64,000 nucleotides of DNA from an uncultured Collinsella sp. (lineage in GTDB: Bacteria; Actinomycetota; Coriobacteriia; Coriobacteriales; Coriobacteriaceae), in contig CABRHW010000002.1 of NCBI GenBank assembly GCA_902470765.1, positions 1 to 64,000 of the forward strand. Reading direction: 5' to 3'. The notes beneath the pieces were generated by a model, which was not told where the DNA came from, ran no database searches, and was given only the letters and a program-made list of their open reading frames with translations. A program made the translations under genes and the position numbers. Every line of letters starts with the position of its first letter. Within the stretch, counting starts at the first letter, position 1. Of the stretch, positions 1-11,468 are shown one piece after another.

Positions 1-186
1 AGCTGCGGAAACGCGGGGTCCGTTCAGGCTGTTGCGTTGAGATTGAAAATCAACCAAGACTATGGTTAGGCCCACGTCCGAGGGACTCGGTAACCTTCCA
101 CATTTCTTTTTACGGGAGCTATTGTAGACAAGCCCAAAGCCAGAATAGTCATTATGACCGGTGAGCGGTATTTTTTCTTCGATAAA

Positions 187-313
187 CGGTATTTAGGCAG
201 CACTTGGGGACGTTCCTTTTCTGCCGGCACTCGGGGACACTCCTCACTCTGGTGCATTGGGGACAGGTTTGTTTGCACCAGGTTGGTGCAGATTAACCTG
301 GCCCCATTGCACC
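187..313. repeat. REP-like palindromic repeat pair
   Basis: Two modules lie head to tail. The first (about 195-240) carries GGGGACGTTCC and TGCCGGCACT. The second (251-313) is an imperfect palindrome that begins GGTGCATTGGGGACAGG and ends CCCCATTGCACC around an inner GCACC...GGTGC pair. Related modules lie at 14873-14965, 19534-19618 and 58466-58530. The element ends 13 bp from the stop codon of the gene at 327. Bases 1-186 hold nothing I can support. Confidence 0.7.
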
Positions 314-326
314 AATTTCGTATGCG

Positions 327-1088
327 CTAGACAAAGAGCTCGCATTCCTTCCGCACGACGCAAACCTTGCTCAGCATCTGGGAAACAGCGGATAGCTTGT
401 TGGGATCAAGCTTACGAGCGCCTCGCGGGCATACGGCAATGCAGCGCATGCAGGAGATGCACGCCTCGCCAGCTGCTCGTTTGGGGTCACCCTTGTCGAT
501 AGCACAAACGGGGCACGCCGCGGCGCATGCACCGCAGGAGACGCAATCCTCTGTTGCCTCGGGTGCCATGCGGTGACCTCTGGCTTGTTTATAAGGACGA
601 TTGCCGGGAATAGAGGGCTCGGATGCATCCTCAGCCAACAGCTTTTGCTGAATTTGCTGCGCAAACTCTGCGAGCTGCGCCGCATCCTGCGCATCCGGAC
701 GACCGGCAGCAAACTGTCGCGCAATGGAATGTTCTGCAATGGCTGCAACTGCCGCGATTACCTGGAATCCCGCATGCTTCGCAACGTCCTCCAGCTCTAC
801 GAGCGTGTCCTCAAACGCGCGGTTTCCGTAGACGCACACCAGAACGGCCCGCGCTCCGTTGCCGTGAACCATGTTCAGTCGGTCGACCGCCACGGCAGGG
901 ACTCTGCCGGCATACGCTGGCACGGAGATAACAGCCACGTCGTCCTCAGTCATCGAGACAGCGCTGAAATCTAGCCCGCTATCGGTCAGATCGACGGTAA
1001 CGGTCTTTTTGTCCAGCGCCCCGGCCACAAGGCCAGACACCTTCCGCGTTCCGCCCGTCGGACTAAACACAATTTCGAATACGCTCAT
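327..1088 (-). CDS. EFR1-type flavodoxin/ferredoxin protein
   Basis: Predicted cytoplasmic electron carrier of 253 aa. The N-terminus has a flavodoxin-like phosphate loop (SPTGGT, residues 9-14). The C-terminus carries two CxxCxxCxxxC motifs for 4Fe-4S clusters (Cys182/185/188/192 and Cys210/213/216/220). This arrangement matches the EFR1 ferredoxin family, which is common in anaerobes; its physiological partner is unknown. The ATG at 1088 follows a purine-rich GGGAGGG ribosome site. The gene stands alone, with no neighbour in the same direction close by. Upstream on its strand is a possible -10 (TATACT, complement of 1147-1152) beside a perfect 14-bp palindrome at 1172-1185 (TTTGGTGCACCAAA) that could be an operator. 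Confidence 0.85.
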   Translation of the reverse strand: MSVFEIVFSPTGGTRKVSGLVAGALDKKTVTVDLTDSGLDFSAVSMTEDDVAVISVPAYAGRVPAVAVDRLNMVHGNGARAVLVCVYGNRAFEDTLVELEDVAKHAGFQVIAAVAAIAEHSIARQFAAGRPDAQDAAQLAEFAQQIQQKLLAEDASEPSIPGNRPYKQARGHRMAPEATEDCVSCGACAAACPVCAIDKGDPKRAAGEACISCMRCIAVCPRGARKLDPNKLSAVSQMLSKVCVVRKECELFV

Positions 1089-1171
1089 CGAGGCACCCTC
1101 CCCCCTACGCCTGGCAACGCGTCAAGCCGTTTTCACATTCAGACAGAGTATACGGCGCGTGGGATCCCCGT

Positions 1172-1185
1172 TTTGGTGCACCAAA
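1172..1185. promoter_or_regulatory. Palindrome upstream of EFR1 gene, possible operator
   Basis: TTTGGTGCACCAAA is a perfect 14-bp palindrome 84 bp upstream of the ferredoxin start. It lies next to a TATACT candidate -10 on the minus strand. A regulator site is inferred from position only; it may instead be a fragment of the GGTGCA-type repeats seen elsewhere in the window. Confidence 0.3.
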
Positions 1186-1299
1186 CACCCCAATGCGCCC
1201 ACCCTGCGCTGTCTGCCTCTTCGTTTTGTATAAATTACGGTACAGATTGTATATATTCACGGGATATCGCCGCGTTCTCCTGAGGTACCCCATCCTGGC

Positions 1300-1535
1300 C
1301 CGTGCAAAAAACGGAGTATTCTGCAACGTGACCGCGCCAGCACCGCCGCGGGTGGGCAAAACTGTAGGGCGCCGTATCGTTCTAAGTCCCGACATGGCGA
1401 GAATGACGCGCCCCTGCTCCGGAAAACGGCGAAATCTGACTCGGAACGCTCGCTAGGGATATCCGAAGGCCACCGTTGGCGACGTCGAATCATATGCAGA
1501 CAACTCGAACTGCAGAATACTCCAAAAAATGCACG
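1300..1535. repeat. Possible MITE-like element with inverted ends
   Basis: A 20-odd-bp sequence at 1300-1324 (CCGTGCA, A-run, GGAGTATTCTGCA) recurs inverted at 1510-1535 (CTGCAGAATACTCC, A-run, TGCACGG). The 185 bp between contain no convincing gene. The layout resembles a short non-autonomous mobile element, but no target-site duplication is evident and no second copy exists in this window. The rest of the 1089-1645 gap shows nothing else. Confidence 0.35.
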
Positions 1536-1640
1536 GCGCACCCCATAGGACCCATTGCTGCATGGCGGAAAATAGGTCCTCAGCATCCCCCAGATGCATT
1601 CCCGAGAAAATCACGTTTGAATTAGCGATGGACACGGCAA

Positions 1641-1675
1641 ACAAAAGGGCCCGAGCGTTGTTTGCTCGGGCCCTT
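1641..1675 (-). terminator. Rho-independent terminator of DEAD-box helicase
   Basis: A perfect GC-rich hairpin (AGGGCCCGAGC with GCTCGGGCCCT, 1646-1674) is followed on the minus strand by TTTTGTTTG. It lies 33 bp downstream of the helicase stop codon. Confidence 0.85.
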
Positions 1676-1707
1676 AGCTTGTCTCACGCTAGCGCGCGAT
1701 GCGCATC

Positions 1708-3957
<2,250 letters not shown>

Positions 3958-4227
3958 ATGTTGTTGTTCCTTATCTGCACGCGCAATGGGCACGGCATGC
4001 GGCCGCGCGGGCGTGCTTGGTAGTGCGCTAATACATACAAAAACGGGTGCGCACAGAGAGGACGTTGCTCAGCACGCTGGCGATCGCTTTGGCAGCCCTA
4101 TCACGCGCCGTCCAGACGCAGCAGCTCTAAGCGATGGAGCAGATTCGCCGCGGGTTAGTATACCCGCGCTTTGCATGCCCCCACGTAAACCACAGATGAC
4201 GAGGCGGACGAGGCGGGCCCGGCTGAT

Positions 4228-4367
4228 TGTCTCAATCTGTAACAGTTACGGGGCAAATCTTCCTCTACGTGTTACAGATCGAGACAAACGGTCGACACGG
4301 TTCACAAACGTCTCAATCTGTAACAGTTACCGAGTAAAATCGGTCCTTATTGTTATAGATCAAGACA
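4228..4367. repeat. Palindromic element family A, two units
   Basis: Units at 4228-4286 and 4310-4367. Each has the arm TGTCTCAATCTGTAACA (one-base variants of GTCTCGATCTGTAACA), a 24-25-nt loop and the inverted arm TGTTACAGATCGAGACA. The second unit has two arm mismatches. Unit starts are 81 bp apart. The cluster lies between the divergent helicase and FHA genes; the rest of 3958-4227 shows no feature. Confidence 0.9.
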
Positions 4368-4432
4368 GAGGGGGATTTCCGTCCAGTCCAAACCAAATCT
4401 CTCGGTCTTCCTGCAATTTCGAACATGTGGCC

Positions 4433-4438
4433 TATAAT
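4433..4438 (+). promoter_or_regulatory. Candidate -10 box upstream of FHA gene
   Basis: A perfect TATAAT lies 108 bp upstream of the FHA-protein start and 66 bp beyond repeat cluster A. No good -35 is present at 17 bp spacing, so this rests on the -10 alone. Confidence 0.4.
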
Positions 4439-4545
4439 GTTGCTTTGGTTACGCTACATATTGCGCAGCCATTTAATACGTCGCCCACCGGGGGCCATTA
4501 ATTCCTATCGCCTTATTGGCTAGGAAGCAATCAAAGGAGGTATCC

Positions 4546-5508
4546 GTGGCAGCAGAGACACCTTGCTCGGTCCTCTATAACGATATTCGCTCGTTCGGCG
4601 GTCTTAGACATCTCGAGATCGCCCGAATGCTCATCAATGGAAACTCTTATCTCGGCAGTACCCTGCTCGAGAAATGCTCTTCCAACCGCTCGTATCTCAC
4701 CCGTTACATCGTCCATCGCGAGCCTGACCAGTGCGCGCCCGCCATCTACAGCGACTTTGCCGTCACCACGCTCAATCTTTCCGCGGCAATCTGCAGCAAG
4801 CTCGGCGGCGGCGAGTCCGCCTATCAGGCAATCGCCGAGCACTATCGCGGCCCGGCCGCCAACGAAATGATGTCGGCTCTCGCCAGCTACAAGTTGGACA
4901 GCCGCCTATATGCAAATGCCCTCAATCACATCGACAACTTTGACGGCAATGCCGTGCGCGAGAAGAGTACGCTTTACCTTATGCTCTTTGTGGCAACGGG
5001 GGCGCTCGCCGACCCCATCCAAGGCGTGGCCACCGTCGAGCGCTTTTGCGACAGCAAGACAGGCGGGCACTTTGGCACCACCGAAACTACCGTCGGACGT
5101 GGCTTTATGAGCAGCCTGGAGCAGCCGCGCACTGTCGCCCCCAACCTCGGTCTGCTCAGAACCCATGCCGACAACTGCGCCGACATGCAAATCCATCCCC
5201 TCACACGCGATCCGCGCGGCACGGTAATTGGGTCCTTGCCCAAAACTTCGCCCAGCATCACCGATGTAGGCGCTGATGCATCGCGCGAGCATCTCCGCAT
5301 TTGGCTCGAAGGTGGACGCTGGTACGCCCAGGGCCTTGGGTCGACCAACGGCACAGTGCTCGAATCGGGCGCGGGCGACGGCGATATTGTGATTGAGCCG
5401 CCGCGCGACCAACGCGAGCCCGGCAAGATCTATCCCCCAGTGGAAATCGAAAACAGCGACAGGCTCCATCTGGGTCTCTACACGACATTCCTTGTCATTG
5501 TGGACTAG
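4546..5508 (+). CDS. FHA-domain protein
   Basis: Cytoplasmic protein of 320 aa. The last ~110 residues form a forkhead-associated domain, with a GS strand, a SREH-type phosphate loop (ASREHLRIW) and the GSTNGT motif. FHA domains bind phosphothreonine peptides. The N-terminal ~200 residues match no family I recognise. The GTG at 4546 is chosen because AAAGGAGG stands five bases before it; an upstream TTG at 4516 has no ribosome site. The next gene on the same strand is a Ser/Thr kinase, so this protein may read that kinase's phosphorylation. That link is an inference from adjacency and family knowledge. Confidence 0.85.
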   Translation: MAAETPCSVLYNDIRSFGGLRHLEIARMLINGNSYLGSTLLEKCSSNRSYLTRYIVHREPDQCAPAIYSDFAVTTLNLSAAICSKLGGGESAYQAIAEHYRGPAANEMMSALASYKLDSRLYANALNHIDNFDGNAVREKSTLYLMLFVATGALADPIQGVATVERFCDSKTGGHFGTTETTVGRGFMSSLEQPRTVAPNLGLLRTHADNCADMQIHPLTRDPRGTVIGSLPKTSPSITDVGADASREHLRIWLEGGRWYAQGLGSTNGTVLESGAGDGDIVIEPPRDQREPGKIYPPVEIENSDRLHLGLYTTFLVIVD

Positions 5509-5510
5509 CG

Positions 5511-5556
5511 CGGACGGCGATCGAAAGACGGTCGCCGTCCGTCTTTCGTCTTCTAC
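5511..5556 (+). terminator. Possible terminator after FHA gene
   Basis: CGGACGGCGA pairs with TCGCCGTCCG around a short loop and is followed by TCTTTCGTCTT. The T-tract is interrupted, so termination is probable, not certain. Confidence 0.5.
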
Positions 5557-5586
5557 CTTCTGCGTCGTAAACGACAATACTCAGCG

Positions 5587-5647
5587 GTATACGTGGGCAG
5601 TGTGGCTATCATGGTACTTTACCGATATCCACACTGCCCACGTATAC
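5587..5647. repeat. Long near-perfect hairpin before kinase gene
   Basis: 19-bp perfect arms (5587-5605 and 5629-5647, beginning GTATACGTGGGCAG) flank a 23-nt loop that itself contains GGTActttACC. It ends 32 bp before the kinase start codon. It has no T-tract, so a simple terminator is unlikely. Confidence 0.8.
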
Positions 5648-5679
5648 GCGCAGCAACCCATGCTAGACAAAGGAACGCC

Positions 5680-7764
5680 ATGGATACTACCGATAGCGCC
5701 TATGGCGACAAACTCATCCGTCTTGACACGTTCGACACCGCCGTGGCGGTCGACCCCAGCGCCGAGGACGACGCCAAGCGTCGGTTTATGACGCTTATTC
5801 TCCAGACGGCCCACCGCAACAACGGCAACATCGGGCACGTGCTGCGCGCGACCAACACGAGCGGCGAGGTCTTTGCCGTCAAGCTACTCAAGGACAACGC
5901 CATCCTTTCCGGCCAAGCCCCCGACCGCTCCGCCGAGCAAGCGGCCGCTCACCTGGCCAACACCGCCGCGCTGTTCGAGGAGTACCGTCATCTGTGTACC
6001 GTCTCGCACCTGCGCGGATTTCCACGCGTCTATGGCTACGGATCGTGCGAGGATGACCCGCTCATCCTCATGGAGTGGGTCGAGGGCACCTCACTCAAGC
6101 AGGCGCTACCTCTGCTTCCGCACGACGCCTCGGGCGGGCTGACCACCCAGATGGTCGCCGCCGTCGGAAACGCCGTGCTTCGTGCGCTCTTGATGACCCA
6201 AGGCCTCGTGAATCCGGTCGTCCATCGCGACCTGTCGCCTGCCAATATCATGTTCCGCACCACCAGCCGAACACTCGAGCAGCAGATTGCCGATTGTTCC
6301 TTTGACCCCTGCCTCATCGACATGGGCTCCGCGACCATGGCTCTCGGCGACGACACGATCACCCGGCGCGCCGACATCTGGCGCTTTGCCACACCCGCAT
6401 ACGCCGCGCCCGAGATGCTCACGCAGGATATCGAAGGCATCGCGGCTCTTCGCCGTTCGCCGGCAATCGATGTCTACGCGCTTTCGAGCATTCTGTACCA
6501 GCTCTACAGCGGTCGCAAACCGTTTGACTTTGAGTCGACGGACGCCACTGCAACCGGCTCGTTCTATCTCGTAAAGACCAAGACCAAGCCGGCGCCGCTC
6601 GAGCCGCGCTGCGAGGGCGATGAAGCGCTCGTCCAAATCATCATGAAGGGTCTCTCAGTCGAGCAGTGCGATCGTCCCACCGAGCAGCAGATGCTCGAGG
6701 TGCTCTCGGCATACCTCACTGATGCCGAATCCGAGGGCCGCGAAGGCACAGGAGACGAGGCCGCGATTGATATCGATTCTGGCACGCACCTTAAGGTCGA
6801 CGTCGCCGGCGAGCGCGCACGAGAGATCCTGAATCAGGCCCGCCACGATGCCATGACCCGCCGCCGCTTTATTATCGGCGGCGCTATCGCAGCCGTTGCG
6901 GGGCTCAGCGTTATCGGGGCGGCAACCCATGGCTTTGGCATCCCCGACTACCTTGACGGCATCCGCGGTTCACTTGACGACTACACCTGGGATCAGCTGC
7001 AGGAGATTTCGCTCAAGATTAAGGCCGCCGAGACCCGTAGCGAGGCACGCGAGATTGCCAAGCGTTACCACCTGCTCGACGCTGATGGGCATATCCCCTA
7101 TCCGTGCACCAAGCGTGTCACGCTCACCAACGGGCTGGAGGTCGGCGCGCAGCTTGTGGGCATCCGTCACGATGAGCTTCTGGACGGTACGGGCAAGGCC
7201 GGGCTGACGTTTATGTTCGACGCGGGTATTGCCGAGCGCAACGCTGCAGCTGAACCGCCGAGCGCCGGCTGGGCAGATTGCGAGCTGCGGAAATGGCTCA
7301 ACGGCGACGGCCTTAAGCTGCTGCCCAACGAGTTGCGCGCACTCATTAAAGGGGTCAAGAAGGTCTCGAACAATGTGGGCGCCGCCAACAGCGCATCGTG
7401 CCTAAGCGAGTTGCCCGCAACCCTTTGGCTGCCCGCCATGGTCGAGCTGTGCGGTACGCAACCGTCCGATTCGTTTGCCGAGGACTATCACTACCTGGCA
7501 GACATCTACAACGGCGAGGGCAAGGAGTATCAGCTCTTCCGCGAGCTCAAGGTAAGTCCGTATACCACGAACGAGATGCTGGTTCGCCAGTGGAAGGGCA
7601 AGGACACCTGCTGGTGGGAGCGCACGGTGAGCCCCGACTCATCGGAGACCGAAGGCACGCTCTACATAAACCGTGTGGGCCACGACGGCGACGCCTTTAC
7701 GTACGCAACGCCTGCGGACAAGCCAAACAAACGAACCTGTGTGATCCCCGGATTCTGTATCTAG
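5680..7764 (+). CDS. Membrane Ser/Thr protein kinase with DUF6273-like domain
   Basis: Eukaryotic-type Ser/Thr kinase of 694 aa. The cytoplasmic kinase domain (about 25-350) has AVK Lys68, the catalytic loop HRDLSPAN (Asp184, Asn189), a DMG metal motif in place of DFG (214-216) and APE (243-245), so it should be active. One membrane segment follows (about 397-416), preceded by TRRRF, which resembles a twin-arginine motif. The last ~200 residues, with RKWLNG and LPN blocks, look like a DUF6273 domain on the outer face. The ATG at 5680 has AAAGGAA upstream; an upstream in-frame extension would run through the hairpin at 5587-5647 and is rejected. It follows the FHA gene. Confidence 0.9.
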   Translation: MDTTDSAYGDKLIRLDTFDTAVAVDPSAEDDAKRRFMTLILQTAHRNNGNIGHVLRATNTSGEVFAVKLLKDNAILSGQAPDRSAEQAAAHLANTAALFEEYRHLCTVSHLRGFPRVYGYGSCEDDPLILMEWVEGTSLKQALPLLPHDASGGLTTQMVAAVGNAVLRALLMTQGLVNPVVHRDLSPANIMFRTTSRTLEQQIADCSFDPCLIDMGSATMALGDDTITRRADIWRFATPAYAAPEMLTQDIEGIAALRRSPAIDVYALSSILYQLYSGRKPFDFESTDATATGSFYLVKTKTKPAPLEPRCEGDEALVQIIMKGLSVEQCDRPTEQQMLEVLSAYLTDAESEGREGTGDEAAIDIDSGTHLKVDVAGERAREILNQARHDAMTRRRFIIGGAIAAVAGLSVIGAATHGFGIPDYLDGIRGSLDDYTWDQLQEISLKIKAAETRSEAREIAKRYHLLDADGHIPYPCTKRVTLTNGLEVGAQLVGIRHDELLDGTGKAGLTFMFDAGIAERNAAAEPPSAGWADCELRKWLNGDGLKLLPNELRALIKGVKKVSNNVGAANSASCLSELPATLWLPAMVELCGTQPSDSFAEDYHYLADIYNGEGKEYQLFRELKVSPYTTNEMLVRQWKGKDTCWWERTVSPDSSETEGTLYINRVGHDGDAFTYATPADKPNKRTCVIPGFCI

Positions 7765-7805
7765 GCGGCGGGCGTCTTGCCGTGACGGGACCCCTCCCCG
7801 GCAAT

Positions 7806-7864
7806 TGTCTCAATCTGTAACACTAGCTCGGCAGATACAGGTCTAGATGTTACAGAACGAGACA
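7806..7864. repeat. Palindromic element family A, single unit
   Basis: One unit with arms TGTCTCAATCTGTAACA and TGTTACAGAACGAGACA and a 25-nt loop. It is the only solitary copy in the window, 42 bp after the kinase stop. The rest of the gap to 8004 has no clear promoter. Confidence 0.9.
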
Positions 7865-8004
7865 TTAGCTTGCCGAGAACTTCGCCTCATAAATGTGACT
7901 CAAGTGTGTCGATATTTGCTTGCCAATGTTGCGCAACAGAAGCCCCTTCGGCGGTCGTAACGTACGAATTGTCATAGGTACCCCTTCAACGATTGGGAGA
8001 AGAA

Positions 8005-11000
8005 ATGGCAAAGCACGCACCTAAACACTTGGAAGTCTCAGGCGTCGCCGAGCCTCGCCCCACATTCTCGGGCCACAAGGCAACACGACTCGCCGTCACC
8101 GCGGCAACCACCATCGCTATGACTGGCTCGTCGCTGCTCGCGCCGTTCTCGGCATTTGCCAACGATGCGAGTGACACCACGGCACAGGACGCGATCATGT
8201 CCCCGCTTGCTGTCCACGCCGGCGAGGCGGCAGGTTCCGCAGTAAAGACAAACGCCCAGAAGATTGCCGACTTGCAGGCTGCGATCGACGCCGCAAAGGC
8301 TGCCGAGGCAGACGCCAAATCCGACTACGACACGGCGGCTGCCCCCTATACCGAAAAGCAGGCGGCCCGCGACAACGCACAAAGCACCTATGACGCCTCC
8401 GTCTCCGATAATTCGCAGGCAGAGGCCGCCGCGCGTGCCGAATATGCTCGCCAGCTCGATGAAAGCGTCAAGGCGGCCGACAGCGCCGGCGCCACGCTGA
8501 AGGATGCCCAAGGAAAGCTCGATGCAGCCAAGACCGACGCCGAGGACAAGTCGAAGGTCCTTGATGCCGCAAAGCAGGCGGCAGCTGATGCGCAGGCCAA
8601 GCTCGAGGCAGCCCAGAAGGCAGCCGCCAACGCAACGCCGGAGGAAATCAAGGTCGCCGAGCAGGCTGCCGCAGATGCGCAGGCCGCTCTGGACCAAGCA
8701 AAGGCTGCGAAGGCTACTGCCGATTCCGCGCTCGCCGACGCTCAGCAGGCTCAGAGCGCCGCGCAGAGCGCTTACGACGAGGCGGCAGGCACGCTGGCTT
8801 CCGCTCAGCAGGAAAAGACCGCCGCGGATGGTAAGGTAGTCGCGGCACAGACAGCGTACGACAGCGCACAAGCCGATTTGGCGGCCGCAAAGGCAGGCGC
8901 CGAAGGCCCGGAGTATGACGCCGCCCAAGCAAAGGTCGATGCTGCCCAAAGCGCACTCGACCAGGCGAAGCAGCAGCAGGCGGCTGCCGAAGCAGGCCTT
9001 TCTAAGGCAAATAGCGACGTTGCATCCAAGCAGGACGCCCTCACCGGTGCCGAAAGCGAGCTCGAAGCCAAGAAGCAGACAGTCGCAGCAGCCGAAAATG
9101 ATGTAACGGCAGCCCAGACGAAAGCCGATGCGGCGCAATCGGAGTTGACCTCAGCAAAGCAGGCACATGCTACCGAACTGGAGAAGGCAAAGGCCGCTCA
9201 GAAACAAGTCGACCAGGCAAAAGCCGAGAAGGAGCAGGCAGACAAGGCGCTCGAAACTGCCAAGGCAAACCAGGCGGCCGCCGATCAAGCCGTTATCGAT
9301 GCACAGAAAGCATATGATACGTGCAAGGCGGCAACCGATAAGGCAATGACGGCGGAGGCGCAGAGCGTCATCGGCTTCTACCAGTTCATCGGTGCCAACG
9401 ACGCTGCAAACATCATCTATAGGCAGAGCGATAAAAACCCGACGACCATTGGCGATAAAAAAGACGGCACGTCACTCGACAACGCCAAGCTTTCGTTTGG
9501 CAAGCTGCGCGAAATTAATGAATATCGCAAAAGCGTCGGCCTTAGCGAGCTTAAGGTGACGGCAGAGCAAATGGCAATCGCTCAGTCTGATTCCAATTAC
9601 TCTGACACAACGAAGGGGCATTCAGACTATCACGGATTTGAAAATGCCGCTTGGAACTTCAGCACTAAAGAAAACATCGCGCACCAATGGGTTGATGGCG
9701 AAAAGAAAATATTTGACGATGCCGCAGCGGAAGCCGGCCTTGGCGAAATTGCCCCCAAGGATGCTTGGGCAACTTTTTGGAGCCACGGCACCGAATTCGG
9801 AAAACAACACGTAGGCTTTGGCACCGTCGGCCATTATCTGAATATCGTACAACCTAACGCCAAAACCATGGGATACGGCATCAACTCGCGCGGAACCCTT
9901 TTTCCGTATGTATTCGTGTTGGAGATCGACAACAATTACGGTTCGCACGAGAAAGAATACTCAATCGATGAACTCGAGAGTCTCTTCGATCAGTATCAGC
10001 TGAGTCTTTCCAAAGCCAGCGAAAAACTCGCCGCCGCAAAGACAGACCTTGAGCAAAAGCGCAATACAGCGGCATCGAAAGCCGATGCCGTAAAGGTAGC
10101 AGAGACCCTCGTCGCTCAAAAGCAAGAAGGCGTTGATACCGCGAACAGCAACCTTGCCACCGAAAATGGCAACGTGGCCGATGCCGCTGCCACGGTCGCC
10201 CAGGCAGAGCAGAAGCTCGCCGAAGCAAACGGAAAAGTTGCCGAAGCCGAAGACCAGGTCAAAGCCGCCCAAAGCAACGTGGCGACCGCAGAGCAGGTCG
10301 TCAACCAGAAGCGCGCCGAGCTTAAGGCATCGAAAGAGCAAGCCGCTCAGAGTCAGAAGAAGGTTGATGACGCCAAGGCAGAGACTCTCGTAAAGCAGCA
10401 GGCTCTGCAAGATGCAAAGAAGGAACTTGCCAAGTATTCAGCCGATGTTGCTGCGGCTCAGGAGAAGGCTGACAAGGCCCATCAGGCGCTTGATGAAGCC
10501 ACGGCAGCCCAGACGTCTGCCCAGAGTGCTCTCGAAAAGGCGAAGCTCGACGAGGTTACCAAGAAGCAGGCCCTCGGCACCGCGAAGGACAACGCCGAGG
10601 ACAAGGCGGCGAACGCGGAGCACGCCGCGAGCGATCTGACCACGGCGAAAAACGACTTTGCTTCAAAGAAGGCCCATGCCGACGCCCTGAGCAATGCGGC
10701 CGATAATCTTGCCACCGCCGAGGCGGCCAAGCAGGACGCCGACGCAGCAGTTACCGAGGCCGGAGTCGCCCTTAGTGCGGCAAATGATGCTATCGCGAAC
10801 GCCGAGCAAGCGGTCGAGAATTCTCAGGCCGCATCAGATGCCGCTGTCGCTACCCTCGGAAAGCTCAAGTCCATCAACGTCGAAAACGGCATTGCTACTG
10901 GCTCTGACGCAAACGCGAACGATACGCTCAATGCCCTCTTTGCCAAGTGCGTCGCCGCCAAGCAGGCAGAACATAACGCAAAGGCCGCACTTGATGCCGC

Positions 11001-11340
11001 TCAGGCAGACCTTGATGCTGCAACGCCCGCCTACGCCGCAGCTCTCAACGGCTACAACGAGGCGAAGGCAAAACGCGTAGCCGCCGAGCAAGCCCTGAAG
11101 GACGAGATCGCCCGCCAGGAGCAAGAGGCGGCGAAGGCCGAGCAGGCCAAGATAACGCAGGCTGCCGCTAAGCCGGTTGCTGGAAAGCCGTCTGCCAGCA
11201 ACGCCAAGACGGCCGCCAACTCGGCACTTCCCACCACAGGCGACAATACTGCGCTTGCCGGTGAGACGTTTGTCATCGGAGGCGTCGTGCTCGTAGCAGC
11301 CGGCGTCTTCCTGACCGATAAGAAGCGTCGTCAGGAGTAA
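8005..11340 (+). CDS. LPXTG surface protein: coiled coils flanking a CAP domain
   Basis: Secreted, cell-wall-anchored protein of 1111 aa. A long signal peptide ends near residue 52 (hydrophobic stretch, then AFAND). Residues about 90-445 and 665-1050 are Ala/Lys/Gln/Asp-rich heptads typical of extended coiled coils. Between them, about 450-650, lies a CAP (SCP/PR1-like) domain with LREINEYRKSVGL, a HSDYHGFENAAWNF segment and a C-terminal GHYLNI/GYGINS region. LPTTG at 1075, a membrane helix and the basic tail KKRRQE form a sortase signal. The ATG at 8005 follows GGGAGAAGA. Likely an adhesin-like stalk; ligand unknown. Sortase is not in this window. Confidence 0.92.
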   Translation: MAKHAPKHLEVSGVAEPRPTFSGHKATRLAVTAATTIAMTGSSLLAPFSAFANDASDTTAQDAIMSPLAVHAGEAAGSAVKTNAQKIADLQAAIDAAKAAEADAKSDYDTAAAPYTEKQAARDNAQSTYDASVSDNSQAEAAARAEYARQLDESVKAADSAGATLKDAQGKLDAAKTDAEDKSKVLDAAKQAAADAQAKLEAAQKAAANATPEEIKVAEQAAADAQAALDQAKAAKATADSALADAQQAQSAAQSAYDEAAGTLASAQQEKTAADGKVVAAQTAYDSAQADLAAAKAGAEGPEYDAAQAKVDAAQSALDQAKQQQAAAEAGLSKANSDVASKQDALTGAESELEAKKQTVAAAENDVTAAQTKADAAQSELTSAKQAHATELEKAKAAQKQVDQAKAEKEQADKALETAKANQAAADQAVIDAQKAYDTCKAATDKAMTAEAQSVIGFYQFIGANDAANIIYRQSDKNPTTIGDKKDGTSLDNAKLSFGKLREINEYRKSVGLSELKVTAEQMAIAQSDSNYSDTTKGHSDYHGFENAAWNFSTKENIAHQWVDGEKKIFDDAAAEAGLGEIAPKDAWATFWSHGTEFGKQHVGFGTVGHYLNIVQPNAKTMGYGINSRGTLFPYVFVLEIDNNYGSHEKEYSIDELESLFDQYQLSLSKASEKLAAAKTDLEQKRNTAASKADAVKVAETLVAQKQEGVDTANSNLATENGNVADAAATVAQAEQKLAEANGKVAEAEDQVKAAQSNVATAEQVVNQKRAELKASKEQAAQSQKKVDDAKAETLVKQQALQDAKKELAKYSADVAAAQEKADKAHQALDEATAAQTSAQSALEKAKLDEVTKKQALGTAKDNAEDKAANAEHAASDLTTAKNDFASKKAHADALSNAADNLATAEAAKQDADAAVTEAGVALSAANDAIANAEQAVENSQAASDAAVATLGKLKSINVENGIATGSDANANDTLNALFAKCVAAKQAEHNAKAALDAAQADLDAATPAYAAALNGYNEAKAKRVAAEQALKDEIARQEQEAAKAEQAKITQAAAKPVAGKPSASNAKTAANSALPTTGDNTALAGETFVIGGVVLVAAGVFLTDKKRRQE

Positions 11341-11399
11341 GGATTTCGGGAGGACGGCTTCTCTTCCCTCCCACCGCTTCGCAAACCCTGCCTAACATG

Positions 11400-11436
11400 C
11401 GCCGGGACGTCTACCACACGGGCGCCCCGGCGTTTT
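11400..11436 (+). terminator. Terminator of surface protein gene
   Basis: CGCCGGG(A)CG pairs with CGCCCCGGCG around a short loop and is followed by TTTTA. It lies 60 bp after the stop codon. Confidence 0.65.
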
Positions 11437-11468
11437 ACGTTGTATGGCCGGGGCATCTGCTCCGAGAT

